A stretch of DNA of 64,000 nt. It comes from Lentzea terrae (GTDB lineage: Bacteria > Actinomycetota > Actinomycetes > Mycobacteriales > Pseudonocardiaceae). Under the pieces are notes generated by a model, which was given only the letters and a program-made list of their open reading frames with translations, did no database searches and had not been told where the DNA came from. Within the stretch, counting starts at the first letter, position 1, and every line of letters starts with the position of its first letter. The stretch is taken from positions 184,120-248,119 of the forward strand of contig NZ_QFWW01000021.1 of assembly GCF_003265345.1 (NCBI RefSeq). The letters are read 5' to 3'. Below, piece after piece: positions 36,158-45,300 of the stretch. Both the position numbers and the translations under genes were made by a program.

Positions 36158-36176
36158 CTGGTGGTAGGAAGACGGG

Positions 36177-37502
36177 GTGAGCACAACGGGGAACGCACTG
36201 GCACTGGCCGAGGACGAGGCCATCACGCTGGTCAGCGAGCTGATCAGGATCGACACGACGAACACGGGTGATCCCGCCACGCTGGTCGGCGAGCGCAAGG
36301 CGGCCGAGTGGGTGGCGGAGAAGCTGTCCGAGGTCGGCTACGAGACCACGTACGTCGAGTCCGGCGCGAAAGGCCGCGGCAACGTGATCGCGCGTCTCGC
36401 CGGGGCCGATCCCAGCCGGGGCGCGCTGCTCGTCCACGGTCACCTCGACGTCGTGCCCGCCGACGCCTCCGAGTGGTCCGTGCACCCGTTCTCCGGTGCC
36501 GTGCAGGACGGGTACGTGTGGGGACGTGGCGCGGTCGACATGAAGGACATGGTCGGCATGACGCTGTCCCTGGCGCGGCACTTCAAGCGCGAAGGGATCG
36601 TGCCGCCGCGCGACATCGTGTTCGCGTTCCTCGCCGACGAGGAGGCCGGCGGCCTGTTCGGCGCGAAGTGGCTGGTGGAGCACCGGCCGGAGCTGTTCGA
36701 GGGCGTCACCGAGGCGATCAGCGAGGTCGGCGGGTTCTCGGTCACGCTGAAGGACGACGTGCGGGCGTACCTGGTGGAGACCGCGGAGAAGGGCATCCGC
36801 TGGCTCAAGCTGCGGGTCAAGGGCACCGCCGGGCACGGCAGCATGATCCACCGGGACAACGCAGTGGCGAAGCTCGCCGCCGCCGTCACGAAGCTCGACC
36901 AGCACCAGTGGCCGTTGATCATCCGGCCGTCGGTGCGGGAGTTCCTCGACGGGGTCACCGAGATCACCGGCCTCGAGTTCCCCGACGACGACATCGATGG
37001 CTCGATCGGCAAGCTCGGCGCGCTGTCGCGGATGATCGGCGCGACGCTGCGCGACACCGCGAACCCGACGATGCTGTCCGCCGGCTACAAGGCGAACGTG
37101 ATCCCGTCCACCGCTGAGGCCACAGTGGACTGCCGCATCCTGCCCGGCCGCGAGGAGGCGTTCGACCGCGAGCTCGCCGAGCTGCTCGGTCCGGACGTCG
37201 AGCGCGAGTGGATCGGCCTGCCGCCGGTGGAGACGACGTTCGACGGTGCGCTGGTGGACGCGATGACGGCGTCGATCATCGCCGAGGACCCCGGTGCCCG
37301 CGTGCTGCCGTACATGCTGTCGGGTGGCACGGACGCCAAGTCGTTCCAGCAGCTCGGCATCCGCAACTTCGGCTTCGCGCCGCTGAAGCTGCCGTCGGAC
37401 CTGGACTTCTCCGGTCTCTTCCACGGCGTGGACGAGCGCGTGCCGGTGGACGCCCTTAAGTTCGGTGTGCGCGTGCTGGACCGTTTCCTGCGCAACAGCT
37501 GA
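36177..37502 (+). CDS. M20-family metallohydrolase (ArgE/DapE/carboxypeptidase-like)
   Basis: 441 residues from a GTG, 19 bp after glsA. The di-zinc site of M20 enzymes is complete: His/Asp in LLVHGHLDVVPAD, Asp in WGRGAVDMKDM, Glu-Glu in FLADEEAGG, and His in MLSGGTDAKSFQ region. A dimerisation domain (GTAGHGSMIHRDNAVAKLAA) lies between. Such enzymes remove acyl or peptide groups from amino-acid substrates; the substrate is not evident. The gene probably forms an operon with glsA and the SDR. Confidence 0.9.
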   Translation: MSTTGNALALAEDEAITLVSELIRIDTTNTGDPATLVGERKAAEWVAEKLSEVGYETTYVESGAKGRGNVIARLAGADPSRGALLVHGHLDVVPADASEWSVHPFSGAVQDGYVWGRGAVDMKDMVGMTLSLARHFKREGIVPPRDIVFAFLADEEAGGLFGAKWLVEHRPELFEGVTEAISEVGGFSVTLKDDVRAYLVETAEKGIRWLKLRVKGTAGHGSMIHRDNAVAKLAAAVTKLDQHQWPLIIRPSVREFLDGVTEITGLEFPDDDIDGSIGKLGALSRMIGATLRDTANPTMLSAGYKANVIPSTAEATVDCRILPGREEAFDRELAELLGPDVEREWIGLPPVETTFDGALVDAMTASIIAEDPGARVLPYMLSGGTDAKSFQQLGIRNFGFAPLKLPSDLDFSGLFHGVDERVPVDALKFGVRVLDRFLRNS

Positions 37503-37512
37503 GGAGATCGCT

Positions 37513-38280
37513 GTGTCCACTGTGGACTTGACAGGTCAGGTCGCGCTGGTGACCGGTGGCGCGGGCGGAATCGGCGCCGCCGTGGTGCGCCGGCTCGCGA
37601 AGCTGGGAGCCCGCGTGGCGGTGCTCGACCTCGATGCCGCAGGGGCACAGCGGATCGCCTCGGCGGTGGGTGGCATCGCCATCGCGGGTGACGTGACGGA
37701 CGCCGCCACGATGCCCGCGGTGGTCGAGCAGGTCGAACGGGAACTGGGCCGCCTCGACGTCGTGCACCTGAACGCCGGCATCGGTGGCGGGCAGGCGGGG
37801 ATCGACGACGCGCTGAACGTCGACCGCTACCGCAAGCTGGTCGGGGTCAACGTCGACCACGTCGTCTACGGGCTGTGCGCGGCCGTCCCGGCGTTGCGGC
37901 GGCAGGGCGGCGGGAAGATCGTGATCACGGCGTCGCTGGCCGGGCTGGCGGCGATGCCCGCCGACCCGTTGTACACGCTGACCAAGCACGCGGTCGTCGG
38001 ATACGCGCGGGCGGCGGGGAAGGCGCTGGCGGCCGACGGAATCGTCGTCTCCGCGCTGTGTCCTGGTTTCGTGGACACGTTGCTGCTGGGCGCGGCCAAG
38101 GAGGAGTTCGACGCGGTCGCGTTCCCGTTGCTGACGCCGTCGGACATCGCCGACGCCCTGGAAGCGGTGCTGGCACAGGGTGAGCCGGGGGAGGCCTGGG
38201 TCATCCAGCCAGGTGGGCAGGCGTCGGCGCACCAGTTCCGCGGTGTGCCGGGACAGGACGTGGTGCTCGGCCGGGTCTGA
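37513..38280 (+). CDS. short-chain dehydrogenase/reductase
   Basis: 255 residues from a GTG with GAGGAG seven bases upstream, 10 bp after the metallohydrolase. The NAD(P) motif TGGAGGIG is at residues ~14-21 and LDLDAAG follows strand 2; the catalytic Ser is in IVITASLAG and the Tyr-Lys pair in DPLYTLTKHAV. Asp at the end of strand 2 suggests NAD(H) preference. Substrate unknown. Confidence 0.92.
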   Translation: MSTVDLTGQVALVTGGAGGIGAAVVRRLAKLGARVAVLDLDAAGAQRIASAVGGIAIAGDVTDAATMPAVVEQVERELGRLDVVHLNAGIGGGQAGIDDALNVDRYRKLVGVNVDHVVYGLCAAVPALRRQGGGKIVITASLAGLAAMPADPLYTLTKHAVVGYARAAGKALAADGIVVSALCPGFVDTLLLGAAKEEFDAVAFPLLTPSDIADALEAVLAQGEPGEAWVIQPGGQASAHQFRGVPGQDVVLGRV

Positions 38281-38345
38281 GGCTCGGATAACCGGATCCG
38301 TGTTGTCTCGTTAGGACGATCAGACGACACGGCGAAAGGAATCCG

Positions 38346-39179
38346 ATGGTGCGGCTGGAGGACGGGACCGAGCTGAACGTGGTGCGCGCGGGCAACCCCG
38401 AGGCGCCGGTGACGGTCGTGCTGGCCCACGGCTACGCGCTCGACCACCGCAGCTGGCACAAGGTCGTGGCCGGTTTGGGCGAGGACTTCCAGGTCATCGC
38501 CTACGACCACCGCGGGCACGGCAAGTCGGCGGGTGCCACCAAGGAGACCGCGACCATCGAGCAGCTCGGCGACGACCTGGGGGAGCTGATCGAACGGGCC
38601 GTGCCGGCCGGACAGGTCGTGATCGCCGGGCACTCCATGGGCGGCATGGCGGCGCTGGCGATGGCCGAACGCAGGCCGCGGCTGTTCCGGCAGCGGGTGC
38701 TGGGCAACGTGTTCGTGTCGACGGCCGCGAGCGGGCGGTCCGAGACCTCGCTGGCGTGGCCCAAGGCGGTCGGCAAGCTCGTCCGGGAGCTGGAGCGGGC
38801 GTTCGGGCCGATCGTGCGGGCGGTGCGGGAGAAGATCGAGCCGACGAAGACCGCCGGCCTGCGGTGGTGGCTGTTCGGCGACCAGCCCGAGGACGAGGAC
38901 GTCGAGCTCACGGCGGACATGGTGTGGGGGCACTGGCCGGAGACCGTCGCGCTGTTCCGGCCCGCGGTGGACCGGTACGACCGGGAGGCCGGGCTGACCG
39001 TGGCCAAGGAGAAGGCCGTGGTCGCCGTCGTGGGGGACGAAGATCGGCTCGTGCCGGAGACCGACGCTGTGAAGTTCGGCGGGACTTCGGTCATCTTGGC
39101 CGATGCGGGACATATGCTTCCCCTGGAGCGGCCGGCCGAGATCGCGAACCTGATCCGGGAGGTGGCCGCCAAGGCATAG
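38346..39179 (+). CDS. alpha/beta hydrolase
   Basis: 277 residues from ATG with AAAGGA upstream. Typical fold: oxyanion HGYALDHRSWHKV, nucleophile elbow GHSMGG, acid Asp in VVGDEDRLVPET and His in ADAGHMLPLERP; a lid region rich in aromatics lies at ~150-200. Substrate unknown. Followed after 11 bp by the first of three tandem paralogues. Confidence 0.92.
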   Translation: MVRLEDGTELNVVRAGNPEAPVTVVLAHGYALDHRSWHKVVAGLGEDFQVIAYDHRGHGKSAGATKETATIEQLGDDLGELIERAVPAGQVVIAGHSMGGMAALAMAERRPRLFRQRVLGNVFVSTAASGRSETSLAWPKAVGKLVRELERAFGPIVRAVREKIEPTKTAGLRWWLFGDQPEDEDVELTADMVWGHWPETVALFRPAVDRYDREAGLTVAKEKAVVAVVGDEDRLVPETDAVKFGGTSVILADAGHMLPLERPAEIANLIREVAAKA

Positions 39180-39190
39180 CTGGGGGGCTG

Positions 39191-39505
39191 GTGCTGCAGT
39201 ACCTGGAACCGCGGACGGACGTGCCCGCGAAGGACGACTGGTCGACCCGTCTGGCGCTCGCCGGCATCCGCGTGCGCGCGGAGGTCGTGGAGAAGCGGGC
39301 CGACCGGTTGCTGCTGGACGGACTGGTGCTCAAGGGATCGTTCGGCACTCTGGAATACCGGGCCGGGGAACGGGTCGAGCGCACGCTCGGGCGGCCGGGG
39401 GACGAGCGGCGGATCCAGGGGCTGCTCACCGTCGCCAAGGCGGTGGCGCCGTTGCCGTGGTGGCACCGGTACCGCCGGCCCGACTTCAGCGCGCTGCCAC
39501 GATGA
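39191..39505 (+). CDS. short member of a tandem paralogue trio (YLEPRTDVPAKDDW), lacking membrane segments
   Basis: 104 residues from a GTG with GGGGGG upstream. The N-terminus QYLEPRTDVPAKDDWSTRL is nearly identical to that of the two following genes, and the C-terminus RYRRPDFSALPR matches RLRQPDFSGLPR of the second. The middle (LDGLVLKGSFGTL, GERVERTLGRPGDERRI) corresponds to short pieces of the longer paralogues, but their hydrophobic segments are missing, so this looks like an internal-deletion derivative of the family. Its stop overlaps the next ATG by 4 bp (ATGA), so the gene is probably expressed. Family function unknown. Confidence 0.7.
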   Translation: MLQYLEPRTDVPAKDDWSTRLALAGIRVRAEVVEKRADRLLLDGLVLKGSFGTLEYRAGERVERTLGRPGDERRIQGLLTVAKAVAPLPWWHRYRRPDFSALPR

Positions 39506-40620
39506 CCGGGGAAGTGCGGTACCTGGAACCGCGGACCGACGTGCCCGCGAAGGACGACTGGTCCACCGGCCTGATCCTGCAGGAGCTGGGGCTGATCCGG
39601 CTGACCCTGTCGATCGTCGCGCTGGTGTCGCTCGCCGGGCTCGTCGGCTGCCTGTTCCTGCCGATGGAGATGGGCAACATCGCGGCGATCGTGGTGTTGT
39701 CGCTGCTGTTGCTGATCGGCGCGATCGGGCCGGTGATGCACCGGGTCCAGACGCTGCCGTTGCGCAGGGGGCTGCTGGACGAGCCGTGGCGGCGGTGTCC
39801 GGTGACCGTGGTGGACCACCCCGACGACAAGTACTCCACCTACTTCCGGCTGCCCGACGGGGTCGTCCTCGAGATCCTCCCTGGCGGCGAGCTGCGGGAC
39901 GTGCTGCGCAGCCGAGGTGAGGTCTTCGTGTGCGGACCGAACGCGAAGGGCAAGGCGGTCGTGCGGGTCGCGGGCCTCGCCGAGACGGAGAACGCCAAGG
40001 TGGCGTCGCCCGCCGAGTTCGTGGACCGGGAACCGGAGGAGCCGCTCGAGGTCGGGCGCCCGCTGGACGACCCCGCGGTGCTCAAGGCCTTCTCCGGCCT
40101 GGTGATGGGCACGCACTCGACGCTCGGCGCCACGATCCCGGCCGGCATCGGCGTGGTGATCGTGCTGATGAGCCTGTGGCCGATCGCCCCGGCCGGGCTC
40201 GTCGTCGGTGGGCTGGTCGTGGTCCTGTCGTTGCTCATGCTGCCGTCGCTGATCGAACTGGGCCGCTGGTACCGGGACGCGGTGCGGGGGATGCACGCCG
40301 CGCACCGCTGGATTCCGGTGCCGATCACGCTGTTCCCGTGGAAGCCGGGTGCGCTCGTGGCGGGTCTCGCGACCATGGAGGGCGGGCGGCTCGCGCTCGT
40401 CCAGTTCGTGGACCCGAACCTGCACATCATCGCGAACATCGCCGACACCGGCACCATGTGGATCGCCGGCGTGCACGAGGACGTGATCGCGGTGGGCGTG
40501 CCGGGGATCCCGGTCCTGACCATCGCGGCGATCCAGCCCGACAGCGACACGCCGCGTGAGGCGCCGGTGCCGTGGATCCAGCGCCTTCGCCAGCCCGATT
40601 TCAGCGGCCTGCCGCGCTAG
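39502..40620 (+). CDS. membrane protein, second of the YLEPRTDVPAKDDW trio
   Basis: 372 residues from ATG. After the shared N-terminus (RYLEPRTDVPAKDDWSTGL) come two membrane helices (LSIVALVSLAGLVGCLFL, NIAAIVVLSLLLLIGAIGP), a soluble part (RRCPVTVVDHPDD), two more helices (AGIGVVIVLMSLWPIA, GLVVGGLVVVLSLLMLP) and a C-terminal soluble domain (HRWIPVPITLFPWKPG, ANIADTGTMWIAGVHED). I do not recognise the family. It overlaps the first paralogue by 4 bp and is followed after 8 bp by the third. Confidence 0.8.
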   Translation: MTGEVRYLEPRTDVPAKDDWSTGLILQELGLIRLTLSIVALVSLAGLVGCLFLPMEMGNIAAIVVLSLLLLIGAIGPVMHRVQTLPLRRGLLDEPWRRCPVTVVDHPDDKYSTYFRLPDGVVLEILPGGELRDVLRSRGEVFVCGPNAKGKAVVRVAGLAETENAKVASPAEFVDREPEEPLEVGRPLDDPAVLKAFSGLVMGTHSTLGATIPAGIGVVIVLMSLWPIAPAGLVVGGLVVVLSLLMLPSLIELGRWYRDAVRGMHAAHRWIPVPITLFPWKPGALVAGLATMEGGRLALVQFVDPNLHIIANIADTGTMWIAGVHEDVIAVGVPGIPVLTIAAIQPDSDTPREAPVPWIQRLRQPDFSGLPR

Positions 40621-40628
40621 GGGGAGCA

Positions 40629-41711
40629 GTGCGGTACCTGGAACCGCGGACGGATGTGCCCGCGAAGGACGACTGGTCGACGAGACTGGTTCTCGAGGAG
40701 AACCGCTTCAGCACCGAGCACAAGATCGTCTCGGTGATCGCGGTCGTGACGTTCGTCGTGTGCTTCTTCGTGCCGATGACGGCGGGCAACATCGCGGCGA
40801 TCGTCGTGCTCGGGTTCATGTTGTTCATGAACGTGCTGTCGCCGTTGATCGGGCTGGCGGGGCGCCGGGCAAAGCGGCGTGGCCTGCTGAACGAGCCGTG
40901 GCGGCGAGTGCCGGCCACGGTCGCCGACAACGACGACGAGCCGTGGGACCTGCTGCTGCTCGACGGGATGGCGCTCAAAGGATCACTGCACGACCTGCCG
41001 GACATGGTGCTGGACCGGCAGGAGGTCTTCGTCTGCGGCCCGGACGCCGACGGACGGGTGATGGTCAGGGCCGCCGGGTTCACGGCGATGCGTCCCGCCG
41101 AAGTGGTCGACCCGGAGGAGTACCAGGCCAAGGAACGGGTGGAGCGGCCGCTCGGCCGTCCCGCGGACGATCCGGCGGTCCAGGAGGTGGTCGCGGCCAC
41201 CTGGATCGTGACGATGGTCAGGGTGGTCACGCTCTTCGGCGTGGTGGTCACCGGTGTGCTGGTCGCGCTGAGCGTGTCGCCGCTCGCGCCGACCGGGCTG
41301 GTCGCCGCCGCGCTGGTGGCCCTGCCGCTGCTCGACCTGCGGATGGTCCTCCGGAACGTCCGTCGTCAGCGAGACGCACAGCTTGCGGCGGAGCGCTCCG
41401 AGCAGTGGACGCCCGTGCCGATCAGGTTGTTCCCGGAACGGCCTGGGCACCACCTCGCGGGCGTCGCGGAGCTGCCGGACGGTCCCGCGCTGGTGCGGTT
41501 CCCCAACCTGGTTCTCGAGGTGGTGGCGAACGTCGCCGACACCAAGGTCATGTGGATCGCGGGCACGCACGAGAACGTGCTGGCGGTGGGAGTGCCGTAC
41601 GTGAACTCGCTGACGTACGCGGTCGTGCTTCCTCATGGGGTCACCCAGGAGGGCGACCCCATGTCGTGGTGGCGCAGGCTCCGGCCGCAGCAGCGGCTCG
41701 GGCTGCCCTAG
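40629..41711 (+). CDS. membrane protein, third of the YLEPRTDVPAKDDW trio
   Basis: 360 residues from a GTG (GGGGAG upstream). The layout matches the second paralogue: shared N-terminus, paired helices (VIAVVTFVVCFFVPM, NIAAIVVLGFMLFMNVLSP), the motif EVFVCGPDADGRVMVRAAG (EVFVCGPNAKGKAVVRVAG in the second), two further helices (VVTGVLVALSVSPLAP, LVAAALVALPLLDL) and a C-terminal domain ending NVADTKVMWIAGTHENVLA. Function unknown. Its end overlaps the convergent gene at 41708 by 4 bp. Confidence 0.8.
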   Translation: MRYLEPRTDVPAKDDWSTRLVLEENRFSTEHKIVSVIAVVTFVVCFFVPMTAGNIAAIVVLGFMLFMNVLSPLIGLAGRRAKRRGLLNEPWRRVPATVADNDDEPWDLLLLDGMALKGSLHDLPDMVLDRQEVFVCGPDADGRVMVRAAGFTAMRPAEVVDPEEYQAKERVERPLGRPADDPAVQEVVAATWIVTMVRVVTLFGVVVTGVLVALSVSPLAPTGLVAAALVALPLLDLRMVLRNVRRQRDAQLAAERSEQWTPVPIRLFPERPGHHLAGVAELPDGPALVRFPNLVLEVVANVADTKVMWIAGTHENVLAVGVPYVNSLTYAVVLPHGVTQEGDPMSWWRRLRPQQRLGLP

Positions 41712-42166
41712 ACGGGGGAGCGGCGGGCGCGTCCCGGTGGCCGGCCGAAGAGCCGGACGTGCTCGTCGACGAGCCAGTCCTTCAGCGGTGCCCACTCCGG
41801 GTGGTGGTTGAGCACCAGCAGGCGGTGCATCCACCAGTTCGGGTCGTCGTGGCGCGGGAACGCCGCGAGCCACGCGGCCCGCTCGTCCGCCGACAGGCCC
41901 CACAGGTGGGCCAGCTGGCCCTGGGCGTCGGTGTCGAGCTGCGCGGTGATCTTGCCGCCCTCTGTGTGCCATTCGGCGCGTAGCTCGCGCAGCACGGCTA
42001 TAGCGCGTTCGTCGCCTTCGTCAGCTGTGACGACAACTGTGTGCAGTCCCTGCGCCGCGGCTTCGGCGAGCAGGGCTCTGGTGGACGTTTCGTCGTGCGG
42101 CAGTGCGCTGTGCGCGACCCCGACTTCATGCGGCACGAGCTCCATGACAACGAATCTGATCACATC
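41708..42166 (-). CDS. hypothetical protein downstream of an 18-bp palindrome
   Basis: About 152 residues from a GTG at 42166; an ATG at 42145 is an alternative. The sequence (HDETSTRALLAEAAAQGLHT, VVVTADEGDERAIAVLRELR, FPRHDDPNWWMHRLLVLNHH) is clearly protein-like and acidic, but no family is recognised. A palindrome (42193-42210) lies 27 bp upstream and is also found upstream of the genes starting at 45974 and 48616, so these three may be co-regulated. Confidence 0.65.
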   Translation of the reverse strand, partial: DVIRFVVMELVPHEVGVAHSALPHDETSTRALLAEAAAQGLHTVVVTADEGDERAIAVLRELRAEWHTEGGKITAQLDTDAQGQLAHLWGLSADERAAWLAAFPRHDDPNWWMHRLLVLNHHPEWAPLKDWLVDEHVRLFGRPPGRARRSPV

Positions 42167-42192
42167 TGCAACTAAACCGGTAGATTTTATTG

Positions 42193-42210
42193 CTTCAGTG
42201 TTGACTGAAG
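42193..42210 (-). promoter_or_regulatory. putative operator, copy 1 of 3
   Basis: On the plus strand CTTCAGTGTTGACTGAAG, a perfect 7-bp inverted repeat (CTTCAGT / ACTGAAG) with a 4-bp spacer. Related sequences occur at 46019-46036 and 48733-48750. On the minus strand it is followed by CAATAAAATC, which could be the -10 region of the gene at 41708-42166. Confidence 0.55.
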
Positions 42211-42332
42211 GGTCATCTTCACCCGGTTGCGCGTCCCAGTTGCATAGACGTTGTTGTACGGCGCGGAGGCATCGACACCACACAACGTTTTCCCACTACA
42301 AATGGGGTCGAGAGGAACGGTGAGGGTGTTGT

Positions 42333-45300
42333 TCAGCAAAGAGGCCTCGGGTCGACGCCGGGGAAGTACTGCTCCCAGTGCCGAGTGGACAGGTGCGCCG
42401 TCGTAGTTGCGCACACGCGGGCTGCGGTCGCCTCGACGTCGATGTCCCAGACGCGGACGGTGCGGTCAGCGCCGGCGGTCGCCAGAGTGCGGTTGTCCGG
42501 TGCGAACGCCACACCCCACACCCGTTCCGTGTGTCCGTGCAGCACTGCTCGCAACTGGGGGTTGCGAGCATCGCGCACGTCCCACACGCGGACGAGGTCG
42601 TCGGCGGTGCCGGCGGCGAGCAGTGTGCCGTCGGGGGAGAAGGCGAGGCGCTGCAGCGGCCCGCCGTCGTTGGGCAGGGTGCCGAGCTTCCGCGGCTGGG
42701 CGGGGTCGCTGATGTCGTAGAGCGCGCCCGTGTTGCCCATGTTCGCGAACGCCATGAGGTTGCCGTGGATGACGACGGACATGACCTCGTCGCGGCCGGC
42801 CTGGCCGCCGCGGCTGACGGGGTCCGGGTTGTTGTCGGTGCGCAGTGCGGGGTGGGCGCGGGGCGCGGCGGGGTCGCTGATGTCCCACAGCTGGACTTCG
42901 CGGCTGCCGTTCGCGATCACGAGGGTGCGGTCGTCCTCGGTGAACTCGACCTGCCAGACGGTGTAGGTCTTGGGCACGGCGAGGCTGCCCGTCTTCACGG
43001 GGTTGGCGGGGTCGGTGATGTCCCACAGGCCGACGATGCCGCTGTCCTCGGAGACGGCGATGGTCTTGCCGTCGTGGCTGAACCGGGCGCCGGCGATGGG
43101 GGCGGTGCCGGTGATCGCCCTGCTGAGCTCGCGCGGTTTGCTGCGGTCGGTCACGTCCCACAGGACGTTGGCGGCCGTGCTCGCCCCGAACACGATGTCG
43201 CGTTCGGGATGGACGTCGACGGTGAGCGTCTCGTCGTCCGGGCTCAGCTTGGGCAGGACGGAGATCTCCTCGGCGTGGCGGTCGTCCGGCCGCCACAGCC
43301 TGATGCTTCCGTCGGAGGAGACGGTGGCGAAGTAGCGGCCGCGCTTGTCGTAGGCCACCCGCCACACCGTCTCCCTGTGGTGCGGGTAGTTGAGGTTGGC
43401 GAGGTCGAGCACGCGCAGGTGGGTGTCGGAGGTGGCGGTGACCATCTGCCGGGAGTCGGGGCTGAACGCGACCGACCAGAGCGCGTCCGTGTGACCGGTG
43501 AGCGCGGTGGCGAGGCGGATCTCGCGTGGATCGGACACGTCCCAGATCCGGGTGACCGTGTCGCCGCCGCCGCTTGCGAGGAACTTGCCGTCGGGGGAGA
43601 AGGCCAGGGTGTGGACGGCGAAGGTGTGGCCGGTGCCGACGCTGAGCTGCACCGGGTTGCGCGGGTCGGTGATGTCCCACAGCCGCACGTCGCCGTTGTC
43701 GGCGCCGGTGGCGAGCACCCGCCCGTTGGGGTGGAAGATCGCGGCGTCGGAGGTGACGTCGCCGGGGGCGGGGTCGATGGTGGAGATCTGCTCGCCGGTC
43801 GCGAGCTCCCAGAGCTTGACCGTGCCGTCCCAGGAGGCGGACGCGATCGTGGTGCCGGTGCGGTTGAGCGAGATGCCGTGCACGTTGTCCTGGTGGGCGT
43901 TGATGGTGCGCACGAGGCTCGCGACGCCGGAGATGTTCCAGACGCGGATGGTCTTGTCCTGGCCGCTGCTGATCAGCGTGCGGCCGTCCGGGGTGAACTG
44001 GACGGCCTGGACCTGGCCCTCGTGGCCGGTGATGCGGGCCTTCTCGACCGGGCGGCGCGGGTCGGCGACGTCGAAGAGCCGGATGGCGCCGTCCCAGCCG
44101 GCGGTGGCGATGGTGCGGCCGTCCGGGCTGAACGCCATGTTGTGGGTGGCGTCGTCACCGGAGGGCACGCGGCCCAGTTCGGTGGGGTGGTGGGGGTCGG
44201 CGAAGTCCCAGAGGACCAGCGTCTTGTCGTCGGCGGCGCTGGCCAGGACCTTGCCGTCCGGGCGGAACATCGCGAAGGACGCCGCCTCCTGGTGGCCTTT
44301 GACGAGGGTGAGCTGGGGTGCGGCGAACGTGCTGAGCAGGCTGTCGCGGGCGACCGGCAGGCCGGTGAGCCGGTAGGCGGCGAGCCGGAGCTGGCTCGCG
44401 AGGCCGGGGTCGCGGTCTTGCAGGCCGGCGGCGTCGGCGATGGCTTTCTGGGCGAGCGCGTTGATGCGCTGCTCGGTGGACTGTCGTTGCGCGCGCACGG
44501 CGAACACGGTCGCGGTGGTGGCCACGAGCAGCAGGGCGGCGAGGAGCGCGACGACGCGGCGCAGGTTCGTGGTGCGGCGCTTCTCGGAGGCCAGGTCCTG
44601 TTCGGCGGCGGCCTTGCTGGCGTCGAGGAACGACTGCTCGGCGGGGTTGAGGGCGCCGGGTTCCCGGACGGCCCAGCCGGTGGCCTGCGCGAGCGGGACG
44701 CCCCGGTAGAGCGAGCCGTGGTCGCGGCCGTGCGCCTCCCAGTCGGCGGCCGCGGCGGTGAGCCTGCGGTGCACGCGCATGTCCTCGCGTGCTTCGGCGA
44801 GCCATTCCCGCAGGCGCGGCCAGCTGCGGATGACGGCTTCGTGGCTGATCTCGACGCTGTCGTCGGCGACCGTGAGGATGCGCGCCTTCGCGAGGTGTTC
44901 GACGACCTCGTCCGCCGCGAGCTCGGATCGCTTGACGTGCCGTTTGGTGTCCTGGGTGCCGTCGCCGGGGTTGACCAGGCGGAGGAAGACCTGCCGGGCC
45001 TTGACCTGTTGCTGCTCGTCGAGCCCGGTGTAGGCGTTCTCGGCGGTGTTGGCGACGGCGCGGGCGATGCCGCCGCTCTCGTGGTAGCTGGTGAGCGTGA
45101 GGGTGTTGCCGCGCTTGCGTTGCCACGTCTCGAGCAGTGCGTGGCTGACGTGGGGGAGCACGCCGGGTTCGCCGGTCGCGTCGGCGATGAGCCGGGCGAC
45201 GAGACCGGTCTCGAGTGCGCAGCCGACCTCGACGGCGGGCTGGGTGATGGCCTTGCGCAGCTCGTCGGTGGTCATCGGTCCGACCACGACCTGGGCGTCC

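Noticed and set aside
36135-37520. 461-codon minus-strand frame opposite the M20 hydrolase
   Set aside because: His/Arg-rich shadow; the plus strand has the full M20 zinc motifs.
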